Source: an uncultured Acidimicrobiaceae bacterium (GTDB lineage Bacteria > Actinomycetota > Acidimicrobiia > Acidimicrobiales > Ilumatobacteraceae). From it: 7,269 nucleotides of DNA. Positions 1-5,458 of the stretch are shown here, in pieces. Position numbers and translations under genes: made by a program. Below the pieces are notes generated by a model that had not been told where the DNA came from, searched no databases, and was given only the letters and a program-made list of their open reading frames with translations. The stretch covers positions 1-7,269 of the forward strand of contig CAIZMV010000055.1 in assembly GCA_903934195.1 (NCBI GenBank). The letters run 5' to 3'. Position 1 is the first letter of the stretch, and each line of letters begins with the position of its first letter.

Positions 1-1
1 A

Positions 2-673
2 TATTTGTTGGTGCCAATGCGTCAGCCTGGTGTTGAAGTACGCGGAATCGTGCAGCCAGACGGCACCGCAGAATTCTGTGAAGTGTTCTTCGACAACGCA
101 CGTTGCCCTAAGGACAATGTTGTTGGCGGAATCAACAACGGTTGGATCGTTACAAACTCCACTTTGGCGTTTGAGCGCGGAATGTCAGCTACCACTGGCT
201 ACCGCCGCTTCGAAGCGGAATACAAGGCAATGGTGCGTGGTGCGAAAGAAAACGGACGCATCAATGACCCAGAAATTCGTCAGCGCCTCATGCAGTACTA
301 CACAAAGATTCAAATCTTGAAGATCAACGGACTTCGTTCATTGTCAACGACGCTTATGGAAAAGAAAGATCCGAGCATGGCAGCACTTGGTGCCAGCAAC
401 AAGATGTTCTGGACTGAAATGCACCAACGCGCCATGGAACTTGCTCTTGATATCTCGGGCGCAAATGCCATGCTCGTTGACTACGCAATGGGCGATGGCA
501 ACTGGCCAGGAACTTCACGCGACAAGCGTCGTGACGGTTACCCGGTCAGCGGCATGATGTCGTCATTCTTCTTCTCGCGTTCAGAAACAATCTGGGGTGG
601 AACAAGTCAAATTCAGCGCAACATTGTTGGTGAACGAGTGCTTGGTCTTCCTAAAGAGCCAAGCAGCAAATAG
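2..673 (+). CDS. Acyl-CoA dehydrogenase, C-terminal part (5' end outside the window)
   Basis: This is the 3' part of a FAD-dependent acyl-CoA dehydrogenase, which oxidises an acyl-CoA thioester to the 2-enoyl-CoA in fatty-acid, amino-acid or sterol side-chain breakdown. The frame is open to the window edge, and the TTG at 5 is an internal Leu rather than a start. About 223 residues remain of a usual 380-400. They cover the end of the beta domain (VPMRQPGVEVRGI, then the FDNARCPKDNVVG stretch) and the whole C-terminal helical domain, ending in the family signature GGTSQIQRNIVGERVLGLP. The usual MCAD-type catalytic Glu position (YEGT) reads WGGT (Gly at 596-598). A Glu in LAFERG (codon 173-175) sits where LCAD and isovaleryl-CoA dehydrogenase carry their base. 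Substrate cannot be told from this fragment. The family call is secure. The stop codon lies 2 bases from that of the convergent transporter gene. Confidence 0.96.
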   Translation, partial: YLLVPMRQPGVEVRGIVQPDGTAEFCEVFFDNARCPKDNVVGGINNGWIVTNSTLAFERGMSATTGYRRFEAEYKAMVRGAKENGRINDPEIRQRLMQYYTKIQILKINGLRSLSTTLMEKKDPSMAALGASNKMFWTEMHQRAMELALDISGANAMLVDYAMGDGNWPGTSRDKRRDGYPVSGMMSSFFFSRSETIWGGTSQIQRNIVGERVLGLPKEPSSK

Positions 674-675
674 AA

Positions 676-2154
676 CTAAGTTCTGCCAGCATCATTTGAT
701 GCTGACTCATTATCTTGATACGCGGCGTGTGTGCGCAAGGGCAGTTCTTTCACGCGAAGACTGAACAGAAATGCAATGACCATAAGTGGAATTGCAAATC
801 GGAAAACAGTGGTAATCGCATCCGACATTGCATTGATCACATCTGTACGACCTGGTTCGGGAAGAGTATTAATCTTGCGCGGCGCCCGAAGTAATTTCGG
901 GTCAACTGTTCCAGATAATTGTGCGTTCAAGATCGTTCCGTAGACGGCAACAGAAATAACGCTTCCAAGTGAGCGACACAGTTGGGCAGTCGAGCTTGCG
1001 ATGCCGAGGTCGCGAATATCAACGCTGTTTTGAATGGCGGTAGTTGATGTTGGAAATGAGGCACCAGAACAAAAACCAATGAAGGCCATTCCGATGAGGC
1101 CTACTCCAATGCCCATTCCAGATTTAGAGATGAACGCTACGAGTGTCATTCCAACGATTCCGAGTGCAGTACCGATAATGGGCCAGATGCGATAGCGGCC
1201 ACTGGCGGTGACTTTTCGTCCGACGAGCGTGCTCGAAAAAGTGAGACCAAGCATCATTGGTACGAGTAGCAACCCAGAATTTGTTGGCGAGATGCCAGTA
1301 ACTGCTTGTAAGAAGAGCGGCATAAATGAACTCACCAAGGTCATGGCTGCACTTACGAATGTGGTCAGTGGAATCAAAGTATTGACTGTTGGATTTTTGA
1401 AGAGGTGCAGCGGAAGCATTGGGTTCTCTGCATGCGGTTCCCATAAGAACAGCGCAAAGATCAAAATTGTTGATACCAAACCGAGGCTAAGAGTAGGGCG
1501 AGATGTCCATCCGTATTCAACAGAAGCCCATGAAATGGTGAGAATCAATGTGCCAATTCCTCCGACAAGGAGCACTGCGCCAAGTGTGTCGATGCTGGTG
1601 TCGCGACGTGTCGTTGGCAGGCGCAGATATTTCTGGGTCATTAAGAGAGCGACAAGTCCGAATGGCAGATTGATGATGAAGATCCACCGCCAGGAAAAAT
1701 TGTCAACAATGATTCCGCCAATGAGTGGTCCGAGTACACCGGCGATTGCAAAAACGCTGGTGAAGGCACCGACGTATCTGCCCCGCTCGCGCGGAGGGAC
1801 AATGTCAGCGATAACAACAAATGTCATGGCCATAATTCCGCCACTTCCGATTCCCACGAAAGCTCGCGCCGCTACGAGGACAGTCATGTTTGGTGCGACC
1901 GAACAAAAGACAAGTCCGAGTAAAAACACACTGATTGATATTTGGGTTAATTTCTTACGCCCGTATAAGTCGCTCAATTTTCCAATGAGAGGAGTGGCAG
2001 CTGTTGACGTCAGGAGATAGGCAGTAAGGACCCAGGTGTAGGCCTTCGTGCCGCCTCCGCCAATTTGACTCACGATCTCGGGGAGTGCGGTGCTTACGAT
2101 TGTCCCGTTCAGTGCCGTGAGGAAAGCTGCGGCCATCATGGCTGCATAAATCAA
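676..2154 (-). CDS. MFS multidrug efflux transporter, DHA2 (EmrB/QacA) 14-TM family
   Basis: This is a proton-motive-force-driven exporter of the inner membrane, probably pumping out drugs or other toxic organic compounds. The length (492 residues from the first conventional start, TTG) suits the 14-helix DHA2 family. Visible signatures are the TM1 stretch LNGTIVSTALP (residues 15-25), motif A GKLSDLYGRKK between TM2 and TM3 (58-68), motif C in TM5 (GVLGPLIGG, about 139-147) and the following WRWIFIINLPFG. In TM1 the Asp of the usual LDxTIV motif is Asn (codon 2107-2109). The frame stays open upstream of the TTG and encodes SLSQRDIK directly before TM1, which looks like the cytoplasmic N-terminus normal for this family. 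No ATG, GTG or TTG lies in that part, so an AUC at 2194-2196 is the probable real start (506 residues). The gene is divergent from the alkyltransferase. The substrate is unknown. Confidence 0.95.
   Translation of the reverse strand: MIYAAMMAAAFLTALNGTIVSTALPEIVSQIGGGGTKAYTWVLTAYLLTSTAATPLIGKLSDLYGRKKLTQISISVFLLGLVFCSVAPNMTVLVAARAFVGIGSGGIMAMTFVVIADIVPPRERGRYVGAFTSVFAIAGVLGPLIGGIIVDNFSWRWIFIINLPFGLVALLMTQKYLRLPTTRRDTSIDTLGAVLLVGGIGTLILTISWASVEYGWTSRPTLSLGLVSTILIFALFLWEPHAENPMLPLHLFKNPTVNTLIPLTTFVSAAMTLVSSFMPLFLQAVTGISPTNSGLLLVPMMLGLTFSSTLVGRKVTASGRYRIWPIIGTALGIVGMTLVAFISKSGMGIGVGLIGMAFIGFCSGASFPTSTTAIQNSVDIRDLGIASSTAQLCRSLGSVISVAVYGTILNAQLSGTVDPKLLRAPRKINTLPEPGRTDVINAMSDAITTVFRFAIPLMVIAFLFSLRVKELPLRTHAAYQDNESASNDAGRT
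687..704. terminator. Palindrome at convergent gene ends (possible transcription terminator)
   Basis: A perfect inverted repeat with 8-base arms (CAGCATCA / TGATGCTG) separated by TT lies 14 bases past the acyl-CoA dehydrogenase stop and inside the last codons of the convergent transporter gene. A second small palindrome, AGAACT-A-AGTTCT, spans 672-684 and covers both stop codons. There is no U-run, so an intrinsic terminator is only possible, not shown. The inverted repeat itself is certain; its role is inference. Confidence 0.35.
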
Positions 2155-2195
2155 TTTGATGTCACGCTGGGAAAGAGAAAAAGTTGAAGTTTCGA

Positions 2196-2214
2196 TAGTT
2201 GCATTCTACAACTA
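2196..2214. promoter_or_regulatory. Operator-like 19-bp palindrome over the transporter promoter
   Basis: Perfect 6-base arms TAGTTG (2196-2201) and CAACTA (2209-2214) flank a 7-base centre that holds the -10 box of the transporter promoter. The site ends at the predicted transcription start. Size, symmetry and placement suit a dimeric repressor of the TetR or MarR type, which commonly control efflux pumps. No regulator gene is present in the window, so the binding protein is unknown. The inverted repeat is directly visible; the operator role is inferred. Confidence 0.45.
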
Positions 2215-2231
2215 GTGAGATTGTGCATCAC
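2203..2231 (-). promoter_or_regulatory. Putative promoter of the efflux transporter gene
   Basis: On the minus strand a -10 box TAGAAT (2208 to 2203) is preceded, with a 17-base spacer, by GTGATG (2231 to 2226), which keeps the TGA core of a -35 box. Six bases after the -10 box comes an ATC codon (2196-2194) in frame with the transporter. That is the same -10-to-start spacing seen at the two downstream genes on the other strand, so the transcript would begin at the start codon. An out-of-frame ATG (2204-2202) overlaps the -10 box and is therefore unlikely to be transcribed from this promoter. Confidence 0.5.
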
Positions 2232-2247
2232 GAACCGTGGCTAATCT
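2221..2247 (+). promoter_or_regulatory. Putative leaderless promoter of the alkyltransferase gene
   Basis: A -10 box TAATCT (2242-2247) ends six bases before the GTG start at 2254. TTGTGC (2221-2226) is a possible -35 box with a short 15-base spacer. No Shine-Dalgarno sequence precedes the GTG, which fits a leaderless message. The -35 region abuts that of the divergent transporter promoter, so the two promoters would be back to back. Confidence 0.45.
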
Positions 2248-2253
2248 TCCGAT

Positions 2254-2781
2254 GTGCAGTCTGATGTCCCTGTTTTTTCACGTGGAACATTTAAGGCACC
2301 GTTTGGTGTTCTCACCGTGGTCGGTTCAGACCTTGGCATTCGGTATGTGATGTTTAACAATGACGCGCATCCGAAGCCACTTGAACGACTTCATATCTCA
2401 GACTCTGAAATTCACGATTCAGTTAATGATGCAATCACTCAACTTGACGAGTACTTCAATGGGTCTCGTCGTGACTTTGAGTTGCCCCTAGATCTTCAAG
2501 GCACAGAATTTCAAGTTGCAGCATGGAATGCATTAGCTGATATTCCGTTCGGGCGCACTGCTTCCTATGGGCAACAAGCCGCTTCGATTGGACGACCAAA
2601 GGCGGTACGGGCAATTGGTGGCGCGAATGGCCGTAATCCAGTCGCAATTGTGTTGCCGTGTCATCGCATTGTCGGCGCCGATGGTTCGCTCACTGGTTTC
2701 GGTGGGGGAATAGAAGTGAAGAAGTGGCTACTTGACCATGAACAGAGCATCCTCCACAGTGCGACTGGCAATCGCGCCTAG
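2254..2781 (+). CDS. ogt: Methylated-DNA--protein-cysteine methyltransferase (O6-alkylguanine-DNA alkyltransferase)
   Basis: This is a suicide DNA-repair protein that moves the alkyl group from O6-alkylguanine (or O4-alkylthymine) onto its own cysteine. At 175 residues it is full length for the Ogt-type family, without an Ada regulatory domain. The active-site motif PCHRIV is at residues 135-140 with nucleophile Cys136. All partners expected from the human AGT structure fall at the right offsets: Glu163 in LLDHE (C+27), Asn128 (C-8), the DNA-binding Arg119 of KAVRAIGG (C-17) and Tyr105 of TASYG (C-31). GTG at 2254 is chosen because FSRGTFKAPFGVLTVV begins the usual N-terminal domain soon after it, and a -10 box lies at leaderless distance. 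The overlapping ATG at 2252 is out of frame. It is divergent from the efflux pump and followed 9 bases later by a DoxX-like gene. Function is well supported; the symbol reflects the single-domain form. Confidence 0.95.
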   Translation: MQSDVPVFSRGTFKAPFGVLTVVGSDLGIRYVMFNNDAHPKPLERLHISDSEIHDSVNDAITQLDEYFNGSRRDFELPLDLQGTEFQVAAWNALADIPFGRTASYGQQAASIGRPKAVRAIGGANGRNPVAIVLPCHRIVGADGSLTGFGGGIEVKKWLLDHEQSILHSATGNRA

Positions 2782-2784
2782 ATT
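2779..2784 (+). promoter_or_regulatory. Putative -10 box of a leaderless promoter for the DoxX-like gene
   Basis: TAGATT overlaps the alkyltransferase stop codon (its first three bases are the TAG) and ends six bases before the ATG at 2791. No Shine-Dalgarno sequence fits in the 9-base gap, so the gene may have its own leaderless transcript besides any read-through. No good -35 box is visible. Confidence 0.4.
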
Positions 2785-2790
2785 GTTCGC

Positions 2791-3141
2791 ATGAGCACTA
2801 TCTCAACAGTTCTTGCAGCCATTCTGATCATTGTCTGCGTTGCCTCGGCGTTAATGGATTTTCGTAAGCCGGAAAAGCTTGTTGAAGAAATGAAAAAACT
2901 GAAAGTTCCGGCGGAACGTTTACCACTGCTCGGAGCAATCAAGATTCTTGGTGCAATTGGCGTTGCTATCGGATTCCAAAAAGTACGACTTGGTGAATTA
3001 GCTGGAGTTGGCTTAAGTCTGTACTTCGCAATTGCAACAGTGACTCATACGCGCGTCAAGGACTCTGTAAAAGACACTGCGCCTGCGTTCATTCTTTTTG
3101 TTGTGTCAGTGCTGTACGTGCTGACAACGGTTGCTAAATAG
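2791..3141 (+). CDS. DoxX-like small membrane protein
   Basis: This 116-residue integral membrane protein has about four hydrophobic helices (roughly 4-22, 46-63, 69-87 and 96-114). After TM1 it has the basic/acidic stretch DFRKPEKLVEEMKKLKVP, then LPLLGAIKILGAIGVAIG. That pattern matches the DoxX-like family, whose members typically run RxxxxxMxxLGVP...LGxxKxLGAxGLxxG. Length and helix count fit the family. The biochemical role of this subgroup is not established; relatives have been linked to quinone or thiol redox processes in membranes, which should not be carried over to this protein. It follows the alkyltransferase by 9 bases, so co-transcription is likely. Its stop lies 3 bases from that of the convergent DUF2889 gene. 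The ATG is supported by a TAGATT box at leaderless distance. Confidence 0.85.
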   Translation: MSTISTVLAAILIIVCVASALMDFRKPEKLVEEMKKLKVPAERLPLLGAIKILGAIGVAIGFQKVRLGELAGVGLSLYFAIATVTHTRVKDSVKDTAPAFILFVVSVLYVLTTVAK

Positions 3142-3145
3142 CAAC
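3130..3145. terminator. Palindrome spanning the stop codons of two convergent genes
   Basis: A perfect inverted repeat GTTGCTA-AA-TAGCAAC includes the TAG of the DoxX-like gene and reaches the stop codon of the DUF2889 gene on the other strand. It could form a short hairpin in either transcript. No U-run follows on either strand, so termination is only a possibility. Confidence 0.35.
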
Positions 3146-3804
3146 TACTCGCGCCGCTTCAACCACTCGGATTCATCACGACCAAGTTTCTTAGCGCGCT
3201 TTGAGATCCATAGTGGGGTCTCCATTGGCAGACCAGCCTCGATGTCGTTGACCATCTGGCCGTTCTCATCCCACATATGACATGTGTTCAAGTTCATTGC
3301 ATACGAGCGCTTGCGCTGCTCTGCAGTAGTGGCACTATCGAATTCCTCATTGCCGAGAGCATTGCCCATTCGCATTGACCAACCACTTTGAATAGCGACT
3401 GGTGCCATTGCTGCGAGCAATGCACCAATATGTGTGCAACCACGAGGACCGCCAAAGAGATCCTTCACTTGTTTGTTGAAGCCACGAGCAATAGAGAGGC
3501 CAACAAGTTTTTGGTAGTCAGGTTCAATGTCGGTGCAATGAGTGTGTGGGCGCTCATGGAAGGTGACACTAACTTTTTGAATCACAAACATGGGGAACGT
3601 GATTTCAAGATCGACAACCATGTGATGTACCCACAACGGGTCTGGATCTCCGGCCATATACAGCCCTGCAGGCTTCTCGTCGCACACAACTCCACGCAAT
3701 AAGAAGAGGTCATCGCTCAACTTGTATGTACGCGCTTCGTAAAAACGAGTGTGGATAAGTTCGCCACCTTCAGGGGCTGGAGGGAAATAATCAGGTGTTG
3801 GCAC
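3145..3804 (-). CDS. DUF2889 family protein of unknown function
   Basis: The core matches my knowledge of the DUF2889 family. It has an N-terminal PPAPEGGELIHTR followed by a beta-rich stretch (YKLSDDLFLLRGVVCDEKP, then WVHHMVVDLEITFP), then DIEPDYQKLVGLSIARGF and the signature LFGGPRGCTHIGALL, and finally APVAIQS. Such proteins are frequent in actinobacteria and proteobacteria with coenzyme-A-based degradation, but no function is established. No signal peptide or TM helix is visible, so it is probably cytoplasmic. The start is uncertain. The open frame reaches a TTG at 3897, but the extra 31 residues are Ser/Cys-rich and unlike the family. GTG at 3804 gives 219 residues opening with PTPDYFPPAPEGG, which suits the family. 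An AGAAGG lies only one base before that GTG, so no start has a good ribosome site. The gene is convergent with the DoxX-like gene and divergent from the oxidase. Confidence 0.85.
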   Translation of the reverse strand: MPTPDYFPPAPEGGELIHTRFYEARTYKLSDDLFLLRGVVCDEKPAGLYMAGDPDPLWVHHMVVDLEITFPMFVIQKVSVTFHERPHTHCTDIEPDYQKLVGLSIARGFNKQVKDLFGGPRGCTHIGALLAAMAPVAIQSGWSMRMGNALGNEEFDSATTAEQRKRSYAMNLNTCHMWDENGQMVNDIEAGLPMETPLWISKRAKKLGRDESEWLKRRE

Positions 3805-3980
3805 GCCTTCTACTGTGGCAGAGGAGCTGCACGATTTACGACTCGAAGAGCAATTAGTCCCATTTAGGTAGTGCAAATAAGAGAATTCGTGTGACAAAAA
3901 AACGTTCGGTTACATGGAACTTATGGAATGCCTAACAGGACTTTTATTTCTACTGTCATGAGTGAACAGATTGTTTACAC

Positions 3981-3989
3981 AGAGAGAAG
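3981..3989 (+). promoter_or_regulatory. Ribosome binding site that decides the oxidase start
   Basis: The purine run AGAGAGAAG lies 7 bases before the ATG at 3997 and is the best Shine-Dalgarno-like site in this stretch. The earlier in-frame ATGs at 3928 and 3958 have none and would add a polar segment ahead of the membrane anchor. I therefore place the start at 3997. Confidence 0.6.
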
Positions 3990-3996
3990 AAACAAA

Positions 3997-5373
3997 ATGT
4001 CAGATAAACCAACAAGAAATCCGCTTCTTGCAAGTAGTGATCTTCTATTTTCCTTAATGATGTTGGCAGTCATTGCCATGGTCGTTTCAATCGGAGCTAT
4101 CGGAATCGTCTCCGTTGCAAAAAATGGCGGCTCTTCAACTGAGGGAACTCCAACAACTAGTGGTTCGTCCACAGTGGAAGTGACGTTGACAGAATTTGCA
4201 ATTGCATTCAGCCCTTCTGTTATCCCGCCAGGAAATGTTGTTTTCAATGTGCATAATGCTGGAGCAGCGCAACACAACTTGGCAGTTGCGAGTCTCAACA
4301 AGCGCACCGCCACTCTTGATGCTGGTGTGCATGTGTTGCTGGATCTTGGCAAAGTAACAAGTGATGTCAATGTGATCTGTGAAATTCCTGGTCACGCAGA
4401 CTCGGGGATGAAAGCAACATTGAAAGTCAGTGCAGATGCATCCGCTACTCCGGACACTGTTGCAATGATCTCTAATGAGGAGATGGATGCAGCCATGGAC
4501 GCTGTTGCAAAACGGTTTCCTGAAAAGACCAAAGGTCTTGGCGGGCAGGAACTAAAGCCAACTATCACTTCAGATGGATACAAACAGTTCGACCTCACAG
4601 CCAAAATTGTTGATTGGGAAGTAGAAGGCGGGAAAATCGTCAAGGGTTGGGCATATAACGGCCAAATCCCCGGACCAGTATTGCGTGCGAACGTTGGCGA
4701 CAAGGTTCGTATTCGTTTGAAGAATGAACTTCCCGAATCAACATCGATGCACCTTCATGGTGTTCGTGTGCCAAACGCAATGGACGGTGTTGACCCGTAC
4801 ACGCAACCAGCAATCAAGCCCGGTGAGACATTTGATTACGACTTCACGGCCACCGAAGTTGCTGTCGGCATGTACCACTCGCATCACAATGCACAGGTAC
4901 AAATTCCAAATGGACTTGCAGGGTCGTTATTGATCGGCGATTGGAAAACATCAACCATGAAGGCCGCTGGTAATCGTCTGACTGACTCGAATGGAAAAGT
5001 GGATCAAGAAGTTGTAATGGTGTTGAACGACGCCGGAACGATTGGCTTGTCATTGAACGGCAAGTCATTCCCAGCAACAACTCCGTACACAATGAAAATT
5101 GGCGAAACCATGCTGGTGCACTATTACAACGAAGGTTTGATGTCGCACCCAATGCATATGCATCAACCGACCGGACTAGTGGTTGCTCGCGATGGAGTCA
5201 TGCTCGAGAATCCATTCTTCGCTGACACCATCAGCGTTGCTCCTGGCGAGCGTTACTCGGTGTTGTACACCGCCAGAGACGCAGGTGTCTGGGCTTGGCA
5301 TTGCCACATCCTCACCCACGCGGAAACCCCAACGGGCATGAAGTACATGGTTACAGCAGTCATCGTTAGTTAG
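3997..5373 (+). CDS. Membrane-anchored multicopper oxidase: N-terminal cupredoxin plus two-domain laccase-like core
   Basis: This is a probable extracytoplasmic copper oxidase of 458 residues that would oxidise a substrate and reduce O2 to water. Order: short basic N-terminus, TM anchor (about 15-41), Ser/Thr/Gly-rich linker (43-59), cupredoxin domain (about 60-145), linker ending in LGGQELKPTI, MCO domain 1 (about 198-315), MCO domain 2 (about 335-456). The cupredoxin carries a full type 1 copper set: His93, Cys128, His133, Met138. Domain 1 has HLHG (His252/254) and HSH (His294/296) but no type 1 cysteine. Domain 2 has HPMHMH (384-389) and HCHILTH with a later GM (435-448), giving a second type 1 site and the rest of the eight trinuclear-site histidines. 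That favours an oxidase over a NirK-type nitrite reductase, whose type 1 Cys lies in its first domain. There is no lipobox. The substrate (metal, phenolic or other) is unknown. It is transcribed alone and ends in an intrinsic terminator. Confidence 0.93.
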   Translation: MSDKPTRNPLLASSDLLFSLMMLAVIAMVVSIGAIGIVSVAKNGGSSTEGTPTTSGSSTVEVTLTEFAIAFSPSVIPPGNVVFNVHNAGAAQHNLAVASLNKRTATLDAGVHVLLDLGKVTSDVNVICEIPGHADSGMKATLKVSADASATPDTVAMISNEEMDAAMDAVAKRFPEKTKGLGGQELKPTITSDGYKQFDLTAKIVDWEVEGGKIVKGWAYNGQIPGPVLRANVGDKVRIRLKNELPESTSMHLHGVRVPNAMDGVDPYTQPAIKPGETFDYDFTATEVAVGMYHSHHNAQVQIPNGLAGSLLIGDWKTSTMKAAGNRLTDSNGKVDQEVVMVLNDAGTIGLSLNGKSFPATTPYTMKIGETMLVHYYNEGLMSHPMHMHQPTGLVVARDGVMLENPFFADTISVAPGERYSVLYTARDAGVWAWHCHILTHAETPTGMKYMVTAVIVS

Positions 5374-5388
5374 ATCCCCTCAAACGAG

Positions 5389-5429
5389 AAATGGGCCCGA
5401 GGTGTGAATCTCGGGCCCATTTTCTATTT
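5389..5429 (+). terminator. Intrinsic (Rho-independent) terminator after the oxidase gene
   Basis: A perfect 13-bp stem, AAATGGGCCCGAG (5389-5401) with CTCGGGCCCATTT (5410-5422), encloses the 8-base loop GTGTGAAT. It is followed by a T-rich tail, TTCTATTT. It starts 16 bases after the oxidase stop and separates that gene from the YqeY operon. The opposite strand has only a weak T-run, so it acts mainly on the plus strand. Confidence 0.9.
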
Positions 5430-5458
5430 CCGGTGCTCACTTCAGGCAGACTGAATGA

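Noticed and set aside
1208..2020. A long open frame on the plus strand (270 codons) opposite the transporter gene
   Set aside because: It lies wholly inside a clear transporter gene, and its translation is rich in Ser/Thr/Arg/Pro with no family motif or membrane pattern, as expected of an antisense shadow.
3928..3996. N-terminal extension of the oxidase from the ATG at 3928 or 3958
   Set aside because: These starts lack a ribosome site, the added residues are polar and unlike a leader, and the ATG at 3997 has a good purine-rich site and places the anchor near the N-terminus.
3997..5373. Copper nitrite reductase (NirK) as the identity of the oxidase
   Set aside because: The first catalytic domain has HSH instead of a type 1 Cys site, and the second has a full HCH motif with all trinuclear histidines, which fits a laccase-like oxidase.
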